Source: Syntrophaceae bacterium UBA2188 (GTDB lineage Bacteria; Desulfobacterota; BSN033; UBA1163). From it: 27,900 nt of DNA. Both the position numbers and the translations under genes were made by a program. Within the stretch, counting starts at the first letter, position 1. Every line of letters starts with the position of its first letter. Positions 8,648 through 16,512 of this stretch are shown here, one piece after another. The stretch covers positions 32,512 to 60,411 of the forward strand of contig DCVM01000145.1 in assembly GCA_002327985.1 (NCBI GenBank), in the 5' to 3' direction. The notes under the pieces are model-generated. The model had not been told where the DNA came from. It saw only the letters and a list, made by a program, of their open reading frames with translations, and did not search any database.

Positions 8648-8682
8648 AAAAGGCAGGGTCAGAGATGGGCCCTACCTTTTTT
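8648..8682. terminator. Terminator between convergent genes, possibly bidirectional
   Basis: AAAGGCAGGG and CCCTACCTTT form a 10-position stem with one mismatch, followed on the plus strand by TTTTTT. On the minus strand the same stem is followed by a T-rich stretch, so it may also end the HyuB transcript that converges from the right. Confidence 0.65.
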
Positions 8683-8804
8683 GTTTATTTAGTTCGGTAA
8701 TCATCAACGCCCAGACCAACTTGCTGTTGAGGTAGGTGTTGTCAATAACAGACGAAGTGAAAATTTGGTGCTTTGGTTCAGGCGTCAACCTGATTGCGAA
8801 TTTA

Positions 8805-10514
8805 TTACCCTCGAAGTTTTTTTGTTTCCTCCATATCAACCTTTAAAGTCTTTGGATCGATCACCACCCCATAATCTTGTTTTGCTTTTTCAAGACTGAC
8901 ATATCCGTCGATCACATCTCGTTCGACCCTATCAGGCTCACGCTCCAAGGGATTTCCGTGCCCCCCCCCACCGGCTGCATCAATCGTCACGACATCCCCG
9001 GGTTTCAATTGCGTTAACCCAAACGGGTTTCCAGGCGCTCCATTCACCAGGAACTGGGCCTTGGCTCCGGGTTTCCCTCCAAAGAGTCCCTCTGGGGGAT
9101 GGATGTGCCTCCCTGCTTGTATTCCTAAATTCACAGGTGGCGTGGGAGCATACTTATCAGAAGGCACTCGAAAAACCTCCCTTTGTCCAATGCCTCCTTT
9201 CATTTTGCCCGGACCGCCTGAGTCAGTGAGGAGCTCCCTGGTTTCTACAATGAGAGGCGTGTCACTCTCGAATATCTCAATAGGCGTGTTGGCACCATTT
9301 GCAGGGAAAATATAAACATAATTCCCATCACTGATGGAACTTGCTCCCATTCCTCCGCCCCTGATGATGACGGAGTGCCAGGGTCTTCCGTCATTCCTCT
9401 TTCCATAGAAAACATTCATCTGGGCAGGCGTGCCTCCACTGGCGGCAATCACCCTGTCGGGTAAAACTCCAGAGAGAGCCCGGTAAATGATTTCAGTTAT
9501 ATAATGACCAATCACAAGCCGAGCGGCCACGGCTGCAGGAAATTTACAGTGCACCACACTTCCTTCAGGGGCCTTCAGTTTGATGGGTCTTGTGCAGCCG
9601 TCGTTATTGGGTATGTCTGGACCGAACATGCTTTTCATGGCCATAAAGACATAGGCATAAGTGAAATTGTAGACGACATTCCCCCCCCAATTCACTTGGG
9701 GGGATGATCCCGCCAGATCCACCGTGATATCGCTTCCCTGAACCTCGACCGCCGCTTGGATGACCACATCCTGTTGCCCCTTCATCTGCTCGATGATCCC
9801 TTTGGCTCGGTAGATGCCATCCGGGATCTTCTCAATCTCCTCACGCATGCTTTTCTCTGTGCGACTGATGATCTGATCTGCGAGATCATCCAGATTCTCC
9901 AAGTCATTATCTTTGAGCATCTGGCCTATCTTTTCAGCACATACATGATTGGCTGCAATCTGAGAACGAATATCTCCAGTTACCTCATCAGGGGTTCGTA
10001 CATTCCAACGTATCATATCAATGACAGACTGATTCAGGTTCCCTCCGTCGTAGAGCTTAACGAGAGGGATGAACAATCCTTCCTCAAAAACATCATGGTT
10101 ATCTGAGGAGACGCGACCTCCAATATCTGAATGGTGAAACACACAGGCGGTAAAAGCGACCAATTTATCTTTATAAAAGATGGGGCTCATTACACACACA
10201 TCATTCAGATGCCCGGCCAAGGCCCAGGGGTCATTCGTGATGAAGACATCACCCGGTTTGTAAGTTTCTGCAGGAAGCATGTTTACGAGATTTTTAATCC
10301 CCAGGGCCATCGCTCCAGACTGGCCAGGTGTGGCAAAAGTTCCTTGGGCCAGCTCCCTCCCTTTTTGGTCTGTGAACATGCAGGTGTAATCATGGGCATC
10401 CCGGAGCAGACTTGAGAATGCCGTCCGGGCCACCGAGCTGTCCGCTTCATCGACAATGGAAATCAATCTACGCCACAGTATTTCTAATGTGATCGGGTCA
10501 AAGGTTCGTCCCAT
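8805..10514 (-). CDS. hyuB: Hydantoinase B/oxoprolinase family subunit (HyuB-like)
   Basis: This 569-residue protein is the HyuB half of the hydantoinase/oxoprolinase/acetone-carboxylase superfamily. Clear family signatures are FDPITLEILWRRL at the N-terminus, NDP (94-96), GHLNDV (101-106), HHSDIGG (127-133) containing metal-ligand-type His and Asp residues, and the C-terminal DVVTIDAAGGGGHGNPLERE. Members cleave cyclic amides with ATP (5-oxoprolinase, N-methylhydantoinase, caprolactamase) or carboxylate ketones (acetone and acetophenone carboxylases). This one is close to the 500-600 residues usual for hydantoinase-type HyuB and shorter than the ~770-residue acetone carboxylase alpha subunit. 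The start has TTAGGAGGT upstream. It is the last gene of the minus-strand cluster; no acetone carboxylase gamma subunit accompanies it. Confidence 0.92.
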   Translation of the reverse strand: MGRTFDPITLEILWRRLISIVDEADSSVARTAFSSLLRDAHDYTCMFTDQKGRELAQGTFATPGQSGAMALGIKNLVNMLPAETYKPGDVFITNDPWALAGHLNDVCVMSPIFYKDKLVAFTACVFHHSDIGGRVSSDNHDVFEEGLFIPLVKLYDGGNLNQSVIDMIRWNVRTPDEVTGDIRSQIAANHVCAEKIGQMLKDNDLENLDDLADQIISRTEKSMREEIEKIPDGIYRAKGIIEQMKGQQDVVIQAAVEVQGSDITVDLAGSSPQVNWGGNVVYNFTYAYVFMAMKSMFGPDIPNNDGCTRPIKLKAPEGSVVHCKFPAAVAARLVIGHYITEIIYRALSGVLPDRVIAASGGTPAQMNVFYGKRNDGRPWHSVIIRGGGMGASSISDGNYVYIFPANGANTPIEIFESDTPLIVETRELLTDSGGPGKMKGGIGQREVFRVPSDKYAPTPPVNLGIQAGRHIHPPEGLFGGKPGAKAQFLVNGAPGNPFGLTQLKPGDVVTIDAAGGGGHGNPLEREPDRVERDVIDGYVSLEKAKQDYGVVIDPKTLKVDMEETKKLRG

Positions 10515-10561
10515 TTAAATACCTCCTAATAGGTTGCTGAAAAACGGCCAAAGGTTAGAGG

Positions 10562-10593
10562 ATCGCTTCGCTCGAGGAGCGCTTCACTTGAGG
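10562..10593 (+). repeat. Two tandem 16-bp units (AGCGCTTCACTTGAGG family) between hyuA and hyuB
   Basis: ATCGCTTCGCTCGAGG (10562-10577) and AGCGCTTCACTTGAGG (10578-10593) are two copies of the unit found three times at 18169-18216 and inverted at 18653-18684. A degenerate inverted partner, CCTCAAGTCCC...GGGACGCTCC, follows at about 10613-10640. It explains the unusually long 138-base gap between hyuA and hyuB. Confidence 0.65.
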
Positions 10594-10652
10594 CAAGATC
10601 TTTTACCTCCAACCTCAAGTCCCTCTTTGCGGGACGCTCCTTCAACCTCATC

Positions 10653-12740
10653 CTATTTAAGATCAATCCATAAAAATCCAAAATCATCCACTGATACGGA
10701 GGCGTCCTCACCCACAATGAGCGTTGACTCTTTTTCTTCAATGATGGCAGGGCCTCGAAACATTGTATTCGGAGAAAGTTTGTATCGATCATAAACCGTA
10801 TAGGGAATAAAATCCCTGGCGATCGGAGAATAAGCCGGGCGTTTCCCTCTAATCGCCTGATCCAGTGTTTCCCCCTTTCTCACCAGTTTGGGCAATTGCA
10901 ACAGACGCTCGGGGAGGCTCGCCCTCACCTTAAAATTAATGAACTCCACTTCAGAGTCAGGATAGGTTCTTCCATATAACTTCACGTAGACTTCGTCAAA
11001 GCGTTGACGGACCTCTTCCTTCTTCATCTTAATAAAGTTTCTCTCAGAAAGCGGGACATTGGTTTCTGCTCCCTGCCCAACAAAACGCATGTCCAAGGAC
11101 CTTTCGAATCGGATCTCTTTTTCCGAGGCTTCTTTTTTGAGTATTTGGGTCGCCTCTGTCTCCAGCCCCTTGAAGATCTTTTCGATTTCGTTAAAATCAG
11201 CCTCGCCCAGAGACACCTTGTGGCTCCGGAGGAGGTCAAAGGCGCGGGGTGCAGTGAAAAAGCCCAGGGCTGAACCGACCCCGGCATTCGGTGGAACGAG
11301 TAACCGGGGTGCTCCCAATTTCTTACACAAGCCATAGGCATGGACTGGCCCTGCTCCTCCGAAGGCAACAATCGTGACGATTTTGGGATTTCCTCCCTTT
11401 TCAGCGATATGGGTTTTGGCTGCTGCTGCCATCGTCTCATTGATGAGGTCGTGGATTCCCCATACCGCCTGTATAAAGGAGACGCCCAAAGGTTTGGCTA
11501 TCTTTTCCTCGACGCCACGCCTTGCAGCCTCCTTGTCCAGCTTCATCTCCCCTCCCAGGAAGTAGTTTTCATCCAGATAGCCCAATAAGAGATCGGCATC
11601 CGTGACACAAGGATCGGTCCCTCCGATTCCGTAACAGATCGGTCCTGGGTCTGCTCCAGAGCTTTCCGGTCCCACCTGAAGTGTTCCCATTCGACTGACC
11701 TTTGCAATGCTTCCACCTCCCGCTCCAATTTCCATCAGGTCCACCACAGGCACCTGAATGGTGAGACCGCTTCCTTTCATAAATCTCTGGACACGGCCGA
11801 CTTCAAAGGTGGGGACCACCCCTGCCACTCCTTTTTGGATCAGACAAGACTTGGCTGTTGTTCCCCCCATATCAAAACAGAACATCTCCGGAATGTTAAA
11901 AAGTTTGCCATAATATTGACCTGCGATCACTGCCGCGGTTGGGCCCGATTCGATGATCCTTACTGGAAACTCGGCGGCTGTTTCAACGGAGGTGACACCG
12001 CCACTTGAAAGCATGATAAAAAGTTTCCCTTTAAAGCCAATGGACTCCAGCCTTCCGGCTAACTTAGAGAGATATCTTCCTGTCAGAGGCTTCACATAGG
12101 CGTTCGTCGCTGTGGTGCTGGTTCTCTCATACTCCTTGATTTGCGGCAAAACCCGATAGGAAATGGAAACCGATATCCCAGGAGCTTCTTTCTCAATGAT
12201 CTCCTTGAGTATCAACTCATGGGTTGGGTTCTCAAAAGAATTGATCAGACAGACGGCAATGGATTCGATGCCCATCTTGAGGAGTGTTCGGACCACCTGT
12301 CTTGCTTCCTCACGATCTAATGGTTCGAGAATGGTCCCATCGCTCCGAATCCTTTCATTCACCTCGAGACGAAACTGCCTCGGAATCAAGGGTTTCGGGA
12401 ATTCAGCGAAGACATCGTAAGGGGCATAACGAATTCCCCTCCCGATTTCTAAAACGTCCCTGAAACCTTTTGTCGTGATCAGACCAGTCTTGGCTCCTTT
12501 TCTCTCAATAATGGAGTTAATCACCAGGGTTGTTCCATGAATCACTTCGTCCATCTTCTCGACAAAACCGGGGGTCACTTTTTCCATTTCTCTGATGCCG
12601 TGCTCCACCGCGTCAGAGGGGTCTTTAGGGGTTGTCAGACATTTATAGATTTTTAATTCCCCTGTTTGGTCATTGAGAAGGACAAAGTCGGTGAAGGTCC
12701 CGCCAATGTCACATCCTAACCGATAAAACTTTTCAACCAT
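10653..12740 (-). CDS. hyuA: Hydantoinase A/oxoprolinase family subunit (HyuA-like, ATP-binding)
   Basis: This 695-residue protein is the HyuA partner of the HyuB gene downstream. The ASKHA-type nucleotide-binding motif LGCDIGGTFTDFVLL is at residues 8-22. Further hallmarks are VIHGTTLVINSIIERKGA, the ESGP motif (RIIESGPTAAVIAGQYYG), FDMGGTTAKSCLI, SSGADPGPICYG and FGGAGPVHAYGLCKKLGAP. In the superfamily this subunit phosphorylates the substrate or bicarbonate with ATP and the HyuB subunit completes hydrolysis or carboxylation. The start is supported by CGGAGG. Being directly downstream of an acyl-CoA ligase and beta-oxidation enzymes fits a catabolic role, but whether the substrate is a lactam, hydantoin or ketone cannot be decided from sequence. 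Confidence 0.92.
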   Translation of the reverse strand: MVEKFYRLGCDIGGTFTDFVLLNDQTGELKIYKCLTTPKDPSDAVEHGIREMEKVTPGFVEKMDEVIHGTTLVINSIIERKGAKTGLITTKGFRDVLEIGRGIRYAPYDVFAEFPKPLIPRQFRLEVNERIRSDGTILEPLDREEARQVVRTLLKMGIESIAVCLINSFENPTHELILKEIIEKEAPGISVSISYRVLPQIKEYERTSTTATNAYVKPLTGRYLSKLAGRLESIGFKGKLFIMLSSGGVTSVETAAEFPVRIIESGPTAAVIAGQYYGKLFNIPEMFCFDMGGTTAKSCLIQKGVAGVVPTFEVGRVQRFMKGSGLTIQVPVVDLMEIGAGGGSIAKVSRMGTLQVGPESSGADPGPICYGIGGTDPCVTDADLLLGYLDENYFLGGEMKLDKEAARRGVEEKIAKPLGVSFIQAVWGIHDLINETMAAAAKTHIAEKGGNPKIVTIVAFGGAGPVHAYGLCKKLGAPRLLVPPNAGVGSALGFFTAPRAFDLLRSHKVSLGEADFNEIEKIFKGLETEATQILKKEASEKEIRFERSLDMRFVGQGAETNVPLSERNFIKMKKEEVRQRFDEVYVKLYGRTYPDSEVEFINFKVRASLPERLLQLPKLVRKGETLDQAIRGKRPAYSPIARDFIPYTVYDRYKLSPNTMFRGPAIIEEKESTLIVGEDASVSVDDFGFLWIDLK

Positions 12741-12755
12741 GGAAACCTCCGTTTA

Positions 12756-12800
12756 GTTCGGAGTCTTCTTCTTTAAATCTCCGAACTCTGAACTCCGAAC
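12756..12800. repeat. CTCCGAAC repeats in the ligase-hyuA gap
   Basis: GTTCGGAG (12756-12763) is followed by two inverted copies CTCCGAAC (12779-12786 and 12793-12800). Either right copy can form an 8-bp hairpin with the left one, so alternative structures are possible in the transcript. A small duplicated intergenic palindrome is the simplest reading. Confidence 0.5.
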
Positions 12801-14330
12801 TCATAACTTGTTTTGATGCCACTCCTTTAATAAAAATTTCTGGATCTTACCACTCGCTGTTTTAGGAAGGTTTTCAATGTACTCCACGTACTTTGGAATC
12901 TTGTATTTGGCGACCTTTCCCTTAAGGAATTCAAAAACTTCGCCATTGCTCATGGCTTCTCCTGGTTTGAGGACCACAAAGGCTTTGCCTACCTCACCCC
13001 ATTTTTCATCTGGAACTCCAACAATGCCTGCATCAAAAATCTTTGGATGGGTATGTAGAACCTTCTCGATCTCAGCGGGGTATACATTTTCCCCCCCACT
13101 GATATACATATCTTTTTCACGGTCTATGATGTAGATATATCCCTCCTCATCCACCCGAGCCAGATCCCCGGTATAGAGCCAGCCTTCCCGAATCGTCTCA
13201 GCGGTAAGATCAGGGCGGTTCCAATATCCACTCATCAGGGTCGGACCACGGATGATAATTTCGCCTACTTCTCCCGGGCTGACATCTTTTCCCTGCTTAT
13301 CGACAATTCTTACTTCCCCATGGAAAACCGGGAGCCCCACCGATCCTATTTTTAGAATCGCATCGTCGGGAGAGAGAAAAGTGATTGTGGAGGCCTCTGT
13401 TTGTCCAAAAATTTGTGAGATGGCCATTCCTTTTCGATAATACTCTTTTAACATAGCCTTTGGAACTCTTTCGCCGCCCGTGAAGTAACATCGGATGGAA
13501 CTCAGGTCATATTGGCTTACATCGCATTCCTGAAGCATAAATTGATAGACCGTGGCAGCCATTTCCAACAAGGTGACTCGATATTTTTGAACCGTCTCGA
13601 GGATCTCATGGGATTGAAACCGTTTTTTTAAGACGAGGGTTCCACCTTTGTAAAGAACAGGAGCCGCTTCGACCAGGAGTCCTCCGGAGTGGAATAGAGG
13701 CCTGGACACTATCATGATATCCTTGGAGGTAAGGTTATAAAAAATATCTGCATTCAGAGCATTAAAGAAGGTTTTTCGGTGGGAGAGGATTGCTCCCTTG
13801 GGAATGCCGGTCGTTCCGGAGGTATACATGAGAATGTGAGGGTCTTCGTCACCGATCGAACCCTGTGAGTGGGGTTCCTGAACAGAGTGTCCCAAAAGAC
13901 CCTTTTCATAATCCTTCGTCCAGTCCGGGCAATAAGGCCCAGTGGAGACCATGTCTTCCGTTGTAAAATTGAAATGGGAGCGAATAGAATCGATGACCTT
14001 TTCGAATTCTGGGTCAAAGATGAGTATCCTGGAGCCGCTATCCTTGATAATAAATTCGAGTTCAGGTCCAGCCAATCGCCAGTTGAGAGGGACGAGAATA
14101 GCACCCATTTTTGAAAGGGCAAAAAAGATTTCAATATATTGATGGCAATTATAGAGGAGAACAGAAATCCGGTCTCCCTTTTGAATTCCTAAGTCCAGAA
14201 GAAAATGACAGAGTTGATTGGTGCGTTGGTTTATCTCCTGGTAAGTGAAGGGACGATCCTCAAAGATTAAGGCTCGCTTATGAGGTTGAAGAAAACTCCA
14301 TTTTTTTATCCAATCACCAATATTGATCAA
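12801..14330 (-). CDS. Acyl-CoA synthetase (class I adenylate-forming, fatty-acid/aryl-CoA ligase type)
   Basis: This 509-residue ligase has the A3 P-loop TSGTTGIPKG (170-179), GQTEAST (A5 region), YTGDLARVDEEGYIYI (A7), the hinge and A8 region DREKDMYISGGENVYPAEIE, and the catalytic lysine in PKTASGKIQK near the C-terminus. It should activate a carboxylic acid to a CoA thioester for the downstream beta-oxidation and mutase enzymes. Chain-length specificity is not readable. The start is TTG at 14330, the only usual start codon before an in-frame TAA; its ribosome-binding site is weak, which suggests translational coupling to the hydroxyacyl-CoA dehydrogenase gene that ends 50 bases upstream. 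Confidence 0.9.
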   Translation of the reverse strand: MINIGDWIKKWSFLQPHKRALIFEDRPFTYQEINQRTNQLCHFLLDLGIQKGDRISVLLYNCHQYIEIFFALSKMGAILVPLNWRLAGPELEFIIKDSGSRILIFDPEFEKVIDSIRSHFNFTTEDMVSTGPYCPDWTKDYEKGLLGHSVQEPHSQGSIGDEDPHILMYTSGTTGIPKGAILSHRKTFFNALNADIFYNLTSKDIMIVSRPLFHSGGLLVEAAPVLYKGGTLVLKKRFQSHEILETVQKYRVTLLEMAATVYQFMLQECDVSQYDLSSIRCYFTGGERVPKAMLKEYYRKGMAISQIFGQTEASTITFLSPDDAILKIGSVGLPVFHGEVRIVDKQGKDVSPGEVGEIIIRGPTLMSGYWNRPDLTAETIREGWLYTGDLARVDEEGYIYIIDREKDMYISGGENVYPAEIEKVLHTHPKIFDAGIVGVPDEKWGEVGKAFVVLKPGEAMSNGEVFEFLKGKVAKYKIPKYVEYIENLPKTASGKIQKFLLKEWHQNKL

Positions 14331-14380
14331 GACGCACTCATCTGCAAAATGATGGAGTAATGGAATGGTGAAAAAACAGG

Positions 14381-16402
14381 TCAGTTATTTACAAACGTGG
14401 CGTTGACCTTAGATCCATTCTTAAGAAAATTTTCAATTCCAATTTTCATATCTTGGGTCAACAAACACTCGCCGAATATTTTAGCCTCCAATTTCAGTCC
14501 TTCTTCAAGGGTCACCTTGGCCCCCTCCAGAATGGCTCGCTGGACCAGAGAATCAATTTTCCGACTTAGATGTCCAATATCCACATCTGGAAGTTTCGCA
14601 GGGACAGCAATGGGCCCTGTGGGAATCACGGGAACTTGGACCTTTTTTCCAAGAATGTTGCGAACCCAATCGATGGCTTTGGCAATGAGATCGCCTTCCA
14701 CTTCTTCCTGAATCAAGCCGAATTCTTTGGCCTGTGCCGAGGAGATGGGATTGGCATTTCGAAGAATTGGCCAGGCCCTTTCCATTCCGATCAATCTTGG
14801 AAGCCTCTGTGTTCCCCCATTTCCAGGGATGATGCCGAGCCTTGGTTCAGGCTGACCCACAAAAACCTTTTGCCCCTTTGTCGCGATTCGAGCGGTGCAG
14901 GACATCGCCATCTCATTACCTCCTCCAAAAGCCAGCCCATTCATCGCACAAACAACGGGTTTTCCAAGATTTTCAATGAGGTTCAAGACAGCCATGCTTT
15001 TCAGGCAGAAGGCTTCAGCCTCTTCCGGAGTTTTCTGCGCAGCCAACATTCCAATATCTGCCCCTGAGACAAAAGCCCTTGTCCCGAATCCGGTCAGGAC
15101 AGCCCCTTTGATTTTGGAATCTTTCTGGATATCAAGGATGATCTCCCTCAGTTGTTCAAAGACGTCTGCATTCAAGGCGTTCAGGACCTTGGGTCTCCGA
15201 ATCTTCACCACGGCGACTTCTTCCTTGTCCTCTCTTAAGACGACTGGGATCTTCCATGGCTGTCCAGAAGCAGCCTGTTTGGCCAAGATGTCATCAACCT
15301 TGAACCCAGGATTTTCCTTCGCGTAGGCCTCCACCAGTTGAAGGGCTTTCTTCACCCCCATTTTGTTCATCAAGGCAAAGGGGGTCTTTAAAACCAGTCC
15401 GACATCCATGGCCAATTCCAGATCGGCAATATTGGAGATACCACTCCCTACAATTTCACAGATCATTCCGAAGTAAGCCCCAATCACTCGATTCGAAACG
15501 GATTCGTAAATCTCTGGAGAATACTCGACCACTTCTCCCCTGGCAGCGGTCTCCCAGGGTTTTCCAGATTTTACCTGGTCGTCCAAAATTTTAGTGGATC
15601 GATACCAGGGCATGATCTTTGTATTCATCTCATTGAGGCCATGCTGGGTAATCGGATTCCCTCCCGCGAGGTTATGGGCAGTGAATGGACCCACACCCAT
15701 GCCTAAGGCTTTCTGGACAATGGTATCTGCTTGTTTGACAGTGGCTAGTCCTTTCTCCACGGTTAAGGCAGTTGCTTCAAAGAGGCCCTCAAAGATGGGA
15801 TCCACTGCGTAACCATAACGGCTTTTTACTTTAATTGGAGCCTTCCCGATGAATTCGTACAGCTTCATCAAATATTCCGTCAGGGCGGAATCCGTATCTT
15901 TGCCGGGAACGATTTCAACCAGGATGTTTCTCTCGGCGGGATAGAAATAGTGAATGACCAGACACCGGCTTTTGTCGTTCATCTTTTTAAAGATTACTTC
16001 CGGCTCCATGTGCGAGGAGTTGGAGGCAAAGATGGCCGTTTTCGGACAGGATGCCTGACACTGATCAAAGATCTTATGCTTGACATCCTCTCTTTCAAAG
16101 GCGGCTTCGATCACAAAATCCGCATCGGCGATTTTTCCGTAGTCGGTGGTGAAAAGCATGTTCTTGAAGATGGCCTCGGCTACTTCCTTCTTGAAGATCT
16201 TTTTTTCCGCAGCCTTGGCCATTTTGGATTCCGCTTTTTTGGAGCCGGCATCTAACGCTGCCTGGACAATATCGACGATCACCACCGGGACGCCGTAAGC
16301 ATAAAGGTTTTGACTGAAATGAAGCGCAATATCCGGGCCAATATTTCCTGAACCGATGACACCAATCTTCCGAATAGTCCGACCAAACATCGTAAAAGCC
16401 AT
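14381..16402 (-). CDS. 3-hydroxyacyl-CoA dehydrogenase / enoyl-CoA hydratase fusion (dehydrogenase first)
   Basis: This 673-residue bifunctional beta-oxidation enzyme has an N-terminal Rossmann domain with G17-x-G19-x-x-G22 in IGVIGSGNIG. The dehydrogenase active-site region reads CLVIHYFYPAERNILVEIVP (His in HYF, Glu in LVE), followed by helical 3HCDH C-terminal repeats up to about residue 385. The C-terminal crotonase domain (about 390-600) has the oxyanion-hole stretch FVSGADIGML and both catalytic glutamates, in GGGNEMAMSC and in GQPEPRLGIIPGNGGTQRL. The order is opposite to E. coli FadB and matches the archaeal-type crotonyl-CoA hydratase/3-hydroxybutyryl-CoA dehydrogenase arrangement. 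GAGGAGGAACTT precedes the ATG. It sits between the mutase and the CoA ligase in the operon. Confidence 0.92.
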   Translation of the reverse strand: MAFTMFGRTIRKIGVIGSGNIGPDIALHFSQNLYAYGVPVVIVDIVQAALDAGSKKAESKMAKAAEKKIFKKEVAEAIFKNMLFTTDYGKIADADFVIEAAFEREDVKHKIFDQCQASCPKTAIFASNSSHMEPEVIFKKMNDKSRCLVIHYFYPAERNILVEIVPGKDTDSALTEYLMKLYEFIGKAPIKVKSRYGYAVDPIFEGLFEATALTVEKGLATVKQADTIVQKALGMGVGPFTAHNLAGGNPITQHGLNEMNTKIMPWYRSTKILDDQVKSGKPWETAARGEVVEYSPEIYESVSNRVIGAYFGMICEIVGSGISNIADLELAMDVGLVLKTPFALMNKMGVKKALQLVEAYAKENPGFKVDDILAKQAASGQPWKIPVVLREDKEEVAVVKIRRPKVLNALNADVFEQLREIILDIQKDSKIKGAVLTGFGTRAFVSGADIGMLAAQKTPEEAEAFCLKSMAVLNLIENLGKPVVCAMNGLAFGGGNEMAMSCTARIATKGQKVFVGQPEPRLGIIPGNGGTQRLPRLIGMERAWPILRNANPISSAQAKEFGLIQEEVEGDLIAKAIDWVRNILGKKVQVPVIPTGPIAVPAKLPDVDIGHLSRKIDSLVQRAILEGAKVTLEEGLKLEAKIFGECLLTQDMKIGIENFLKNGSKVNATFVNN

Positions 16403-16438
16403 AAGTTCCTCCTCTCAAAGGATTATTGCAAAATAGTC

Positions 16439-16494
16439 AATTAGCAATGCAACATTATCAATGAAGAAGAAATGCGAACGTTGCAATGCTAATT
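16439..16494 (-). repeat. Long intergenic inverted repeat between mutase and dehydrogenase genes
   Basis: AATTAGCAATGCAAC (16439-16453) and GTTGCAATGCTAATT (16480-16494) are inverted over 15 positions with one mismatch and a 26-base loop. It lies in the 110-base gap inside the operon. It has no T-tract on the transcribed strand, so an mRNA-processing or stabilising hairpin is more likely than a terminator. Confidence 0.5.
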
Positions 16495-16512
16495 TTGTAT
16501 TGTTAACTGTTT

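Noticed and set aside
10562..10593. Tandem units as a CRISPR array
   Set aside because: The 16-bp units abut without spacers and no cas genes are present.
8805..12740. HyuAB as an acetone carboxylase
   Set aside because: No gamma subunit gene is present, HyuB is about 200 residues shorter than the acetone carboxylase alpha subunit, and the mutase has carboxylate-type active-site residues.
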